Below, piece after piece: positions 53,218 through 61,334 of a DNA stretch of 64,000 bases (its first letter is position 1; every line of letters begins with the position of its first letter). The stretch lies in NCBI RefSeq assembly GCF_024746795.1, contig NZ_CP080524.1, positions 2,892,001 to 2,956,000 on the forward strand, read 5' to 3'. The notes beneath the pieces were generated by a model, which was given only the letters and a program-made list of their open reading frames with translations, was not told the DNA's origin and did no database searches. A program made the position numbers and the translations under genes. The DNA is from Mesorhizobium sp. AR10 (GTDB lineage: Bacteria > Pseudomonadota > Alphaproteobacteria > Rhizobiales > Rhizobiaceae).

Positions 53218-53342
53218 GAATGGCTCTCTTCTGCTGTGGGCTGTTCAGGCGTCAGGGGTGGGCTATCCGGACCGAATTGCGGAAAGCGGATGGTGTCACG
53301 TCAATGACGCGATCAAATGAGACTAGATCGCCAGTGAAAAGG

Positions 53343-53387
53343 CGTCGTGAGCCCACCGCGCACTCTCACTCGTACGAGCGCGCACTG
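53343..53387. repeat. 45-bp intergenic repeat, copy R1
   Basis: CGTCGTGAGCC, then GCGCACT, TCAC, GTAC and GCGCGCACTG in order. It is related to 54546-54590 and 56540-56584. Confidence 0.55.
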
Positions 53388-53457
53388 CGCGACGCTGGCA
53401 CGCTTGTCTGCCGGAGTTCGAAACGGCGTCGAGCCAGCCCAAAGCCGGCGAAACTGA

Positions 53458-53952
53458 TCATTTGTAAAAGACGTAGTCTGCAGTGTAGTCGACGCGCTGT
53501 TCTTGTCCGACCATCGGACATGCACCGGTCGGCCCGACTCCGCCGGAGGTGTTGACCCGTTGGACAAAACGCACGCCGGCAAGTACCCCCGACACCGTGG
53601 ATTCCGTCGACAAAAGCAGCCAGGGAATTGCGTCCGCCTTCGGAGCGGGCTCGTCTGCTAAAACCTTGCCGACGATCTTCGAGCCATCGGGCGCTTCCCA
53701 GGTTGGTCCGGCATAGTGTTTGGCGAACGGCACGCCCTGTGCGTCGAGAAGCTCGGCTTCGGGCGCCTTGAAGTCCCATTCGTTTGCGTCCTCTTTGACG
53801 CGGCAGACGTAGATCTGAACGCCCTTGGCCGGGTACTTGCCTAGCAGCGTGCCCCCTTGCGGAAGTGCAAGCTTGGCAGGGATCTCTTGAGCGGCCGCTG
53901 AAGCCGCAAAAAGCACAAGAGCAGCGAAAGCGAATGGCAAGCGGGTGAGCAT
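53458..53952 (-). CDS. Secreted DUF3455-domain protein
   Basis: A 164-residue protein from the ATG at 53952. A signal peptide (LTRLPFAFAALVLFAASAAA, AQ at the cleavage point) is followed by the DUF3455 pattern: IPAKLALPQGGTLLGKYPAKGVQIYVCRV in outline, WDFKAPEAELLDAQGVPFAKHYAGPTWEAPDGSKIVG, WLLLSTESTVSGVLAGVRFVQRVNTSGG and a C-terminal YTADYVFYK. The function of the family is unknown; it is periplasmic or secreted. Confidence 0.9.
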   Translation of the reverse strand: MLTRLPFAFAALVLFAASAAAQEIPAKLALPQGGTLLGKYPAKGVQIYVCRVKEDANEWDFKAPEAELLDAQGVPFAKHYAGPTWEAPDGSKIVGKVLADEPAPKADAIPWLLLSTESTVSGVLAGVRFVQRVNTSGGVGPTGACPMVGQEQRVDYTADYVFYK

Positions 53953-53990
53953 GGAGTTTTCAATCCGGTGAGCGACAATGTGGCCTCTTT

Positions 53991-54024
53991 CAATCCGGTC
54001 CCTGCACCGTGCGGGGCCGGATTG
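53991..54024 (-). terminator. Strong hairpin after the glycine-rich protein gene
   Basis: CAATCCGGTCCCTGCA and TGCGGGGCCGGATTG pair almost fully around a CCG loop, 20 bp beyond the stop of the gene at 54045-54416. It is related to the hairpin at 48852. Confidence 0.65.
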
Positions 54025-54044
54025 AATGAGGTTAGCCAAGTGGA

Positions 54045-54416
54045 TCACGAGCAGTTGTGGTGAACCCCATACCACCCGCCATATGCACCACTGGCAGGAC
54101 CGTAGGAACAGAACGGGCCGAACCCAAAAAAGGCGTTTGCGTTGTCATGCCTGCGGAAACCACCGGAGCGGCGCCCATGATCGAAGCCATGATTGCCGCT
54201 TACGCTGCGGCCGCCGTCGGAGCCGTTTCCACGGTTCATGATGGACGGGGTACCGCCGCCACCATGACCGCCACTGAAGGCGCTGGCGCCATGGCTGGTC
54301 ATGCCACCGCCGCCATGACCGCCCATGCCGCCGCGAGCCATCGACGCCGTCGCAGAGCCAACCGCCAAGGCAGCGCCCAATACGATCGTCGCAAGGATTG
54401 CCGTTGAGTTTTTCAT
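54045..54416 (-). CDS. Small secreted glycine-rich protein, paralogue of the BA14K-like gene
   Basis: A 123-residue protein. The signal peptide (ILATIVLGAALAVGSATASMA) resembles that of the protein at 48904-49398, and the Gly/His/Ser-rich body (GGMGGHGGGGMTSHGAS) and ending FFGFGPFCSYGPASGAYGGW then YGVHHNCS look like a shortened form of its C-terminus (FFGFAPFLGLG..YDPASGTYLG..YYCP). The leader and 3' hairpin are similar as well. It is an envelope protein of unknown role, and has partly lost the BA14K mark. Confidence 0.75.
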   Translation of the reverse strand: MKNSTAILATIVLGAALAVGSATASMARGGMGGHGGGGMTSHGASAFSGGHGGGGTPSIMNRGNGSDGGRSVSGNHGFDHGRRSGGFRRHDNANAFFGFGPFCSYGPASGAYGGWYGVHHNCS

Positions 54417-54545
54417 AATACACTCCTTCTAGGTTAAGGCATCCGGCCGGTCTCCCGGCCACGGGCGCGGCTCTTTGGACGGATAGTGCTGTCCTCGTCG
54501 CGCTGGATCAGATGCTGGGAAGAAGTTAGATCGGTGGAGGTTCGA

Positions 54546-54590
54546 CGTCGTGAGCCGGCGGCGCACTATCACCGGTCCCAACGCGTACTT
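54546..54590. repeat. 45-bp intergenic repeat, copy R2
   Basis: CGTCGTGAGCCGGCGGCGCACTATCACCGGT.. related to R1 and R3; here about 130 bp upstream of the glycine-rich protein gene. Confidence 0.55.
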
Positions 54591-54606
54591 GGCTCTGGCG
54601 TCAGCG

Positions 54607-54860
54607 CTACGAACCGGCGCTGATCATGCTGGCGGCCTGTTCTGCGATAACCAGGGTCGGCGCCAGCGTATGGCCGGTCGTGATATTCGGCATCACCGAA
54701 TTGTCGGCCACCCTCGGGTTCGAGATGCCATGCACCCGAACCATCGGGTCGACGACCGCATGCTTGCCAAGACCCATGCGCACGTTCCGACCGGGTGGTT
54801 GTAGCTATCCACGGCGCGCCTGATGAAACCCCGCAGTTCGTGCTCCTGGTCGGGTCATGG
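54607..54860 (-). pseudogene. C-terminal remnant of a GMC-family oxidoreductase
   Basis: The minus strand gives HELRGFIRRAVDSYNHPVGT, then, after a one-base loss at about 54770, AMGLGKHAVVDPMVRVHGIS, NPRVADNSVMPNITTGHTLA and PTLVIAEQAASMI before TAG. This is the conserved end of glucose-methanol-choline oxidoreductases, including the HPVGTCAMG active-site region. The FAD-binding N-terminal 400 or so residues are missing. It sits right behind the ICMT-like/PKS pair. Confidence 0.8.
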
Positions 54861-54873
54861 TGTTTCCTCCCGC

Positions 54874-55374
54874 TCAAGGAATGGCATTCAAGGTGGCGAG
54901 GGCCCTGTTCTCGGCCTTCAACCGAATGATCAGGACCATCGCGTTCAGGACGGAGAAGCCGACCGCATAGGCAGACAGGCCGAAGGCGAGCGGCAGCGCC
55001 GCGATCTCGACGACGACGATGGCGTAGTTCGGGTGGTGCAGATACCGGTAGGGGCCGGTAGTGACGAGCGGAGCGCCCGGCAGGACAATGATGCGCGTCG
55101 TCCAGCGCGTCTTCAGCGTCGCCAGCACCCACAACCGCGCGACCTGCGCCACGGCAAACACCGCGAACCAGAACGCCTCTATCGGCAGCGTCGGCGCAAG
55201 CACCCACAAGCCCATCAGCCACGTTGCGTGCAGCGCGACCAAGTAGATGTAGTGCTCCGGCGCAACCTCGTGCGCGCCGCGAGCCAGAAGCTGTGCCGTG
55301 TTACGCCGGGAATGGATGAGTTCGGCGAGACGCTGCAGCGTCACAAAGCCAAGGAGCGCGATGGAGGTCCACAT
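54874..55374 (-). CDS. Isoprenylcysteine carboxyl methyltransferase-like membrane protein
   Basis: A 166-residue polytopic protein: two N-terminal helices, RRNTAQLLARGAHEVAPEHY, further helices, and the family's SAM-binding end PLVTTGPYRYLHHPNYAIVVVEIAALPLAFG. Eukaryotic ICMT methylates prenylated proteins; bacterial forms next to type III PKS genes probably O-methylate the polyketide (alkylresorcinol/pyrone) in the membrane. The ATG shares a base with the PKS stop (TGATG), so translation is coupled. Confidence 0.88.
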   Translation of the reverse strand: MWTSIALLGFVTLQRLAELIHSRRNTAQLLARGAHEVAPEHYIYLVALHATWLMGLWVLAPTLPIEAFWFAVFAVAQVARLWVLATLKTRWTTRIIVLPGAPLVTTGPYRYLHHPNYAIVVVEIAALPLAFGLSAYAVGFSVLNAMVLIIRLKAENRALATLNAIP

Positions 55375-56444
55375 CAGGCCGCCCTTTTCAAGGTGACGCA
55401 GCTTGCCGAGAACCCCGGTCCCATGGCGATCATCGCCGATCGTTCCGGCAGACCGGCGCGAATGGCTCGGTCGAGTACGAAAAGCACGGTGGGCGAGGAC
55501 ATGTTGCCGTATTCGGCGAGAACCTGGCGTTCGTCGTTGAGCGTGCCTTGCCCGAGAGACAGTGCGCCTTCCAGCGCATCGAGCACCTTGGCGCCACCGG
55601 GATGGCAGATGAAGCGGTCGATGTCGGCCGCGCCCAGCCCGTTATGGGAGAGCATTTCGGCGATGACCGGTCCGATCCGTGAGCTGACAAAATGCGGCAA
55701 CGACTGCGCCAGTACGATGCCCAGTCCCGGGTCGTCGACCCTCCATCCCATGATGTCGAGCGTATCGGGGAAAAGATGCTCGCCTGTGAATTCCACGCTC
55801 GCCATGCCACCCCCGCCGGCAGTGAGGACGCAGGCGGCGGCGCCATCGCCGAACAAGGCCGACGCGACGACATTGACGTTGGTCGGCTCATCGAGCCGGA
55901 AGGCGAGCGAGCAGAGTTCGATCGCCACCAGGAGAACCCTCGCGCCGGGCCGGCCCGCGGCAAGGCGCGACGCGATGGAGAAGCCGGAAACACCGCCGGC
56001 GCAGCCGAGACCGAAGACGGGAACGCGCTCTATGTCCGGACGAAAACCCATTTCACTGGCGACGCGGGCTTCGATGCTGGGGACGGAGAATCCGGTCGAC
56101 GACACCGTAACGACGCTGTCGATGTCCTCGGCCTCGAGCCCCGCCTGCCGGATCGCCCGCGTCGCCGCATCCACGAAGAGCCGGCTTGCGCCCTCGACAT
56201 AGGCCTGCATGCGCTCTGCCCAGCCATGCGGCTCCACGAACCATGACAGTGGCTGCGTCATATGCCGCTCGCGTATTCCGGAATTGCTGAAGATGGGGGC
56301 GAGATGCCGAAATCCCTTTATCCTGTCTGAGAAGAGGGTCTCGGCCAGGGCGGCGGCATCCGCTTGCCGGATGACGTTGTCCGGCACCGCCAGGCCAAGG
56401 CCTGAAAGATAGACTATCGTGTTCAAGGCCGTGCTCCCGGTCAT
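55374..56444 (-). CDS. Type III polyketide synthase (chalcone/stilbene synthase family)
   Basis: A 356-residue homodimeric condensing enzyme from the ATG at 56444. The catalytic triad is visible: Cys148 in FGLGCAGG, His281 in FICHPGGAK and Asn314 in EYGNMSSPTV. Further family features are STGFSVPSIEARV and LFGDGAAACVL. Bacterial members extend fatty acyl starters with malonyl-CoA to alkylpyrones, alkylresorcinols or phloroglucinols. The coupled ICMT-like gene would then methylate the product. This pair is common in Rhizobiales; a third oxidoreductase step seems to have been lost, judging by the GMC remnant. The frame to 56510 includes an intergenic repeat and was not used. Confidence 0.93.
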   Translation of the reverse strand: MTGSTALNTIVYLSGLGLAVPDNVIRQADAAALAETLFSDRIKGFRHLAPIFSNSGIRERHMTQPLSWFVEPHGWAERMQAYVEGASRLFVDAATRAIRQAGLEAEDIDSVVTVSSTGFSVPSIEARVASEMGFRPDIERVPVFGLGCAGGVSGFSIASRLAAGRPGARVLLVAIELCSLAFRLDEPTNVNVVASALFGDGAAACVLTAGGGGMASVEFTGEHLFPDTLDIMGWRVDDPGLGIVLAQSLPHFVSSRIGPVIAEMLSHNGLGAADIDRFICHPGGAKVLDALEGALSLGQGTLNDERQVLAEYGNMSSPTVLFVLDRAIRAGLPERSAMIAMGPGFSASCVTLKRAA

Positions 56445-56492
56445 TGTGGACGACGGGAAGAACACGCCACGCCGATTGCGATGGCACCGCCG

Positions 56493-56510
56493 GCGGTTCT
56501 CGATCCGCAT
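56493..56510. repeat. 18-bp repeat GCGGTTCTCGATCCGCAT, third copy
   Basis: It is identical to 49557-49574 and 50465-50482. All three lie 50-160 bp upstream of minus-strand genes. Confidence 0.7.
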
Positions 56511-56539
56511 GCGAGGACGTTAAATCGCGCGAGGCTGGA

Positions 56540-56584
56540 CGTCGTGAGCCGATGGCGCACTTTCACCGGTACCGGCGCGCACTG
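56540..56584. repeat. 45-bp intergenic repeat, copy R3
   Basis: CGTCGTGAGCCGATGGCGCACTTTCACCGGT.. related to R1 and R2; it lies between the PKS gene and the AraC regulator gene. Confidence 0.55.
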
Positions 56585-56601
56585 CTCTATCGGCAGTGGG
56601 A

Positions 56602-57561
56602 TCAGGTTTCTTTCGAACGGGCGCCTGGGGCGTGGCCAAAGCGATGACGAAATTTTCGTGCGAAATGCGTGTAGTCACGAAAGCCGCAGGCGTAAGCGAT
56701 CTCGCTGAGAGGCTGGCTTGTTCGCAGCGACGCCCGGCGCTGCACAAGGCGCTCGGCGTGAGCCAGACGAAGCGCAAATATCAGTTCACTGCAGGTCGAG
56801 CCGCGCTCCGTGAAGAGCTTCTGAAGATAGCGTAGCGATATCCCCATTTCCGCCGCCACCTCGTTGGGTCCGAAATCCGGATCGGCAAAGCCGTCCCTGA
56901 TGATGCCCTGGATGCGCCTGAACAGCGTGTCCGAATGACGTGAGCCGAGCGACAGTTCGGACGGCGCGAACAGCGCGCCAACAAGATCATAGACTGCCAG
57001 CTGCATATAGGAATCGGCCGGTGACAAGGCTGACCCTTCGGTTTGATCGGCATCCCGAAGAAGGTTGAAGAGCAACCGTCCGGGAGACGTTCCGCCGCGC
57101 CGGTAGAGCCCGCCCTGCGGCTCGAATCCGAGATGGGACACGAGGGACTGGCGTGGCAGATCAAGAGTCACAGTGCTCCATGCTTCGCCCCCGCTGCTGG
57201 CGATGTATGTCGCTGGCCGAGCCGCATCGACGAATGCAACATCGCCCACGGCAAGTTGCACGGTTTGAGCGTTGTGGCTCACCACCGATCGGCCAGCGAC
57301 CTGAAAGAGTACGAAGTAATGGTCTGCGCTATCGAGGCGAGTATCCTGATAGGTCCGCTCGATCCGCTCAGCATTGCAACCAATATCCAGCGCCGCGAAT
57401 CCAGATACGCTCATGGGGCGCACCCAACCGGCAAAGGCGTCGGGTTCGGTACCTTCAGGGTTGTACCGCCCACACAGGGCGCGGAGAGTGTCTCTCCACG
57501 CCTCGAAATTCAATTGGGGCGATCCGATAAAATCGTCGCTCTGAAGCATCCTGGCGTCCAA
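56602..57561 (-). CDS. AraC-family transcriptional regulator
   Basis: A 319-residue regulator. The N-terminal ligand-sensing domain of the AraC_binding_2 type (about 20-190; DHYFVLFQVAGRSVVSHNAQ and VQLAVGDVAFVDAARPATY) precedes two helix-turn-helix motifs at the C-terminus: PNEVAAEMGISLRYLQKLFTERG and LSEIAYACGFRDYTHFARKFRHRFG. The build is that of FeaR-like activators of aromatic-amine or alkane pathways. It faces away from the hydrolase gene and may control that gene or the PKS pair. Confidence 0.92.
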   Translation of the reverse strand: MDARMLQSDDFIGSPQLNFEAWRDTLRALCGRYNPEGTEPDAFAGWVRPMSVSGFAALDIGCNAERIERTYQDTRLDSADHYFVLFQVAGRSVVSHNAQTVQLAVGDVAFVDAARPATYIASSGGEAWSTVTLDLPRQSLVSHLGFEPQGGLYRRGGTSPGRLLFNLLRDADQTEGSALSPADSYMQLAVYDLVGALFAPSELSLGSRHSDTLFRRIQGIIRDGFADPDFGPNEVAAEMGISLRYLQKLFTERGSTCSELIFALRLAHAERLVQRRASLRTSQPLSEIAYACGFRDYTHFARKFRHRFGHAPGARSKET

Positions 57562-57766
57562 TCTAAATGGCTTGTGGTCTCAAGAGACTTGGTTGAGGCC
57601 GCCCGGCGAACTATCTGGTGGCACCGGCGGAATCTTCCAGTCGTTCAATATGGCGGCGCGACCAGAGGCCGCAGTGCAGCCGGACAGTCGGCCTGAGGTC
57701 CAAGCATTCGGAACAAGCCGACCCTGGGGCGGCTGATTTCATGCCGCCCAGACCGAGCCAACCGCT

Positions 57767-58543
57767 CTAGCTCAGCTGCCCCGCGGCTTCAGAGATCAGC
57801 TGGGTGATCGCTTCGGGATGGGAGATCAGCGACAAATGGCTGGCCTTTACCTCGATGGTCTTTGCGTTCATGCGCTTTGCCATGAAGCGCTCGAGATCCG
57901 GATTGATCGTGCGATCCTCGCTCGAGACGGCATACCAGCTTGGCTTCGAGCGCCAGGCCGCTTGCGTTGTCTTTCCGGTGAAGAGCTTGTCCGAGATCGG
58001 CCCCTGGACGGCATAGAGGATGCGCGCCTTGTCGCGAGGAATGCCGCCGGCGAAATCCCGTAGGAAGGCCTCCTCGCTGAGCTTGCCATAGCCTTCGGAC
58101 CAGACAAGGCCGGAGGAGGCGGGTGGCGCTGCAAAAGTCTTGGCGAGCGCCGTGTAGTCTTCGCCTGCATCCGGAGCGCGCGCCGCGACATAGACGAGCG
58201 AGGAAACCTTTGGATCCATCCCTGCCTCGGTGACGATCATGCCGGCAAAGGAGTGCCCGACAAGGACCGTCGGTCCATCCTGGAGCGCGATTGCACGGCG
58301 CGTTGCCTCGATGCCTGCCTCCAGCGTGGTCAGCGGGTGTTGGACGACAGTGGCGTTGAAGCCGGCCTGATCCAGGTGGCCAACCACTTCCGACCAGCAC
58401 GAGCCATCCGCATAGGCGCCATGGACCAGCACGACATTGCGAACCTTGGGGCCTGTCTGCGCTCGCGTCTTGTGGGAGCCGGCCAGTATACTCGCAGCCG
58501 CCCCAGCGACGAGCGCGGTGGAGAAAGTACGCCTATTCATCAT
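57767..58543 (-). CDS. Exported alpha/beta hydrolase
   Basis: A 258-residue hydrolase from the ATG at 58543, with AAGGA about ten bases upstream. A twin-arginine-type leader (MNRRTFSTALVAGAAASILA) precedes the hydrolase core: RNVVLVHGAYADGSCW (oxyanion), the nucleophile elbow VLVGHSFAG (Ser98), and a C-terminal KASHLSLISHPEAI holding the catalytic histidine. It resembles the EstC/salicylate-esterase group of Rhizobiales. The substrate is unknown; it probably acts in the periplasm. The frame upstream to 58900 is not conserved. Confidence 0.88.
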   Translation of the reverse strand: MMNRRTFSTALVAGAAASILAGSHKTRAQTGPKVRNVVLVHGAYADGSCWSEVVGHLDQAGFNATVVQHPLTTLEAGIEATRRAIALQDGPTVLVGHSFAGMIVTEAGMDPKVSSLVYVAARAPDAGEDYTALAKTFAAPPASSGLVWSEGYGKLSEEAFLRDFAGGIPRDKARILYAVQGPISDKLFTGKTTQAAWRSKPSWYAVSSEDRTINPDLERFMAKRMNAKTIEVKASHLSLISHPEAITQLISEAAGQLS

Positions 58544-58912
58544 GATCGTTTGTTCCTTGGGAGGTTGGCAGATTCGCGCCGAAACTTCAGGCGAGAGGCG
58601 CCGCAAATGCTTCACACGGCGCTCACCTCCAGTCTTCGCAGTCCACCCAGCCTTCGTTACAGGCGTCACCGTTTCGTGATCGCGCGCCTCGGGCTCTCGC
58701 GGGGGGCACATGCTCGCAGGACTGACTGTGGGGTGGGAGCCACGGGGCGCGCGGAAGTTCGTCATTCGAGGCTGCTGCCAAAGGATTGACTGCCGAGGCA
58801 CGCCGACATTCGTCCAAGCGGTGCGTTCAATCGGCCCGATGGTGCGAACTGCTGGCATTGTGGCGCCGAACTCGGCCCAACCCGATCTGCCGCGCGGCAA
58901 GGGTGGTGCGCC
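58544..58912. other. Intergenic stretch before the hydrolase gene
   Basis: About 370 bp holding the hydrolase promoter and the end of the lysR transcript. No gene or clear palindrome was found. Confidence 0.5.
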
Positions 58913-59833
58913 TCAATGATGGAATGGAGGGGCTTCGTTGCTGGCAATCTCCTGGATGAAATCCAGAAGCGCTCGGACTTTCGCAGGTGGGAGGTGGCGC
59001 GAGGGATGATAGGCATAAAGTGGATAGAGTTCTTCCGACCATTCCGGCAGGATCTGAACAAGCTCGCCTCGCGACAGGATTGGCGCCAAGCCAATCGCGA
59101 GGCTTTGGAAAATGCCTTGACCGGCCAGACAAGCGGCCATTGCTACCGAAGGGTCATCCATTACCAGGCGATTGGAGACCTTGACTTGGTTGGCCTCTCC
59201 GCTGCGCCGGAACTCCCAGGGAAAGGGCAGGCCGGTCTGCGGATCTCGAAAGAGGAGCGCTTCGTGATGGACGAGGTCATGGGGTGATCGCGGCTCGCCG
59301 TGTTTTTCGAGATAGGCCGGAGCGGCGACCGTCAGAACACGGGTCTCCAGCAGCTTGCGCACGATCAGGGATGAGGGGTCGGGCGGGCCGAAGCGCACCG
59401 CCACGTCGACGCCGGCCATCATCTCCTCACGGTAGTTGCTGGTGGACAGATCGACCGAAAGCAATGGGTAGCGGACCAGAAACTCCTGAAGCTTCGATGC
59501 AAGCACCATACGTGCGAACCACGGGTCCACCGATACGCGCAGCCGGCCGCGCACAACCACCGCCGCGCCTGCAGCCTCGGCGGCAGCCTCATCCAGGCCA
59601 GCGAGAAGCGGCATCACCTGCGTGTGGAAGCGGCGTCCTTCCTCGGTGAGGCTCACTTCGCGCGGATTGCGGTCGAAAAGCCGCACGCCGACCCGCGCCT
59701 CCAGACGCGCGACGGCCCGGCTCACCCCCGACGGCGTCAGGCCGAGCATCTCGGCGGCGCGGGCAAAATTCCCGGCCTCCGTCACCGCTGCCATGACGCC
59801 GACTCCAGTCAGAAGCCGGGTGTCGAAAGCCAT
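58913..59833 (-). CDS. LysR-family regulator divergent from a serine hydrolase
   Basis: A 306-residue regulator from the ATG at 59833, which has GGGAG six bases upstream. The helix-turn-helix reads VMAAVTEAGNFARAAEMLGLTPSGVSRAVARLEARVGVRLFDRNPREV in outline; the effector domain has GRLRVSVDPWFARMV and GVDVAVRFGPPDPSSLI. It is a CrgA/DmlR-like member. It is divergently placed to the serine hydrolase and NmrA-like genes, with a perfect palindrome between them, so it very likely controls them and itself. Confidence 0.93.
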   Translation of the reverse strand: MAFDTRLLTGVGVMAAVTEAGNFARAAEMLGLTPSGVSRAVARLEARVGVRLFDRNPREVSLTEEGRRFHTQVMPLLAGLDEAAAEAAGAAVVVRGRLRVSVDPWFARMVLASKLQEFLVRYPLLSVDLSTSNYREEMMAGVDVAVRFGPPDPSSLIVRKLLETRVLTVAAPAYLEKHGEPRSPHDLVHHEALLFRDPQTGLPFPWEFRRSGEANQVKVSNRLVMDDPSVAMAACLAGQGIFQSLAIGLAPILSRGELVQILPEWSEELYPLYAYHPSRHLPPAKVRALLDFIQEIASNEAPPFHH

Positions 59834-59888
59834 TCGATCTCCCTTCGCTCCGCACTTCTCCACGGGCACCTCATTGGAGGTGAAGTGC

Positions 59889-59905
59889 AGTGATTTTGAA
59901 TCACT
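59889..59905. promoter_or_regulatory. Perfect 7-3-7 palindrome between lysR and hydrolase operon
   Basis: AGTGATTTTGAATCACT: arms AGTGATT and AATCACT. It lies 56 bp before the lysR start and 113 bp before the hydrolase start, and fits a T-N11-A LysR box. TTGACT follows at about 59912 as a possible -35. Confidence 0.7.
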
Positions 59906-60017
59906 ATAGCATTGACTTTAATGCGCGTGAATCACGACGTGGCACCGCTTACAACACCGACGTCAAGCGACACCGGAGACGAGTGGCCGGTTGCTTCGAT
60001 CGAGAAAGGAGTTAGCC

Positions 60018-61298
60018 ATGAACCACCTGACACGCAGAACCATGCTTCAGCGGGGGGGAATGCTGGGGGCCATTCTGGCTCTCGATGCGGTCAGCCCCGC
60101 CTTGGCCGGGACCATGCCAGTCGCCTCGTCAGAAACATTCAAGGCGATCGACGCCGCCTTGCACGCAGCAGTCTCAAAGAACGACCTGGCCGGTGTTATC
60201 GCCGTCGCGGCCACGCCGAAAGGCATGGTCTACGAGGGTGCCTTCGGCAAGGCGAACGTAGCAACAGGCGCACCGATGACGCTCGACACGGTGTTCTGGC
60301 TGCTGTCGATGACCAAGGCCTTCACGGCGACGGCTTGCATGCAGTTGGTCGAGCAGGGTCGCCTGCATCTGGACGACGACGCGGCGAAATACCTTCCTGA
60401 ACTGGCCTCTCCGCAGGTCCTCGACGGATTCGCCGAGGATGGAACACCGCGACTGCGGCCGGCCAAGCGCGCGATCAAGGTGCGCCATCTGCTGACGCAT
60501 ACCTCTGGTTACACCTACTCGATCTGGAGCGAGGCTCTGACCCGCTACGAGAAGGTGACGGGCATGCCCGACATCGCGACCTGCAGGAACGCCGCCTTCA
60601 CCGCGCCGCTCGAGTTCGAGCCTGGCGAGCGGTGGGAATACGGCATCAGCATGGACTGGGTAGGCAAGCTGGTGGAAGCGGTGTCGGACCAATCGCTCGA
60701 GATCTATTTCCGCGAAAACATCTTCGCGCCGCTCGGCATGGAGGATTCAGGCTTCCTGATCGGGACCGAGCAGAAGCGGCGCGTCGCGACCTTCCACAAC
60801 CGCCGCGCCGATGGCGGGCTGGAGCCGGCCCCCTTCGAGATGCCGCAGCGGCCGGAGTTCTTCATGGGCGGCGGCGGCGCTTTCTCGACGCCGCGGGACT
60901 ACATGGCCTTTCTGCAGGCGCTGCTGAACGGGGGCGTGTTGCATGGTGTCCGCATCCTGCGTCCAGAGACGGTCGCCATGATGATGCAGAACCAGATCGG
61001 CGAGCTGAACGTCCAGGAGATGCGCTCGGCGCAACCGTCCTATTCCCGCAGCTTCGACCAGTTCCCGGGACAACCGCATAAATGGGGCCTGTCCTTCGAC
61101 ATCAACATGCAGCCGGGGCCGAACGGACGCTCCGCCGGCAGCATCTCCTGGGCAGGTCTGCTCAACTGTTACTTCTGGCTCGACCCGGTGAAGCACGTCA
61201 CCGGCGCGCTCTTCACCCAGGTCTTGCCCTTCTACGACGAGCGGGTTGTCGCGCTCTACGGCGCGTTCGAGCGCGGCCTCTATGCCGGGCTCGCCTGA
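60018..61298 (+). CDS. Serine hydrolase, beta-lactamase class C/esterase family
   Basis: A 426-residue exported enzyme. The ATG at 60018 follows an AAGGAG ribosome-binding site (the in-frame ATG at 59991 does not) and opens a twin-arginine leader (LTRRTMLQRGGMLGAILALD). The catalytic SxxK is SMTK (Ser97, Lys100); the Y motif is EYGISMDWVGKL, and HTSGYTYSIW and GGGGAFSTPRDYMAFLQALLNGG are further family marks. The usual late KTG motif is not evident, as in EstB-type carboxylesterases, so esterase activity is more likely than beta-lactam cleavage. It forms an operon with the NmrA-like gene. Confidence 0.9.
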   Translation: MNHLTRRTMLQRGGMLGAILALDAVSPALAGTMPVASSETFKAIDAALHAAVSKNDLAGVIAVAATPKGMVYEGAFGKANVATGAPMTLDTVFWLLSMTKAFTATACMQLVEQGRLHLDDDAAKYLPELASPQVLDGFAEDGTPRLRPAKRAIKVRHLLTHTSGYTYSIWSEALTRYEKVTGMPDIATCRNAAFTAPLEFEPGERWEYGISMDWVGKLVEAVSDQSLEIYFRENIFAPLGMEDSGFLIGTEQKRRVATFHNRRADGGLEPAPFEMPQRPEFFMGGGGAFSTPRDYMAFLQALLNGGVLHGVRILRPETVAMMMQNQIGELNVQEMRSAQPSYSRSFDQFPGQPHKWGLSFDINMQPGPNGRSAGSISWAGLLNCYFWLDPVKHVTGALFTQVLPFYDERVVALYGAFERGLYAGLA

Positions 61299-61334
61299 GC
61301 CCACGCGATCGACATCAACATCAGGAGAACCATC

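Noticed and set aside
54823..56202. A 459-residue plus-strand open frame opposite the ICMT-like and PKS genes
   Set aside because: Its composition is rich in Arg/Pro/Ser and it mirrors the coding strand of two recognisable genes.
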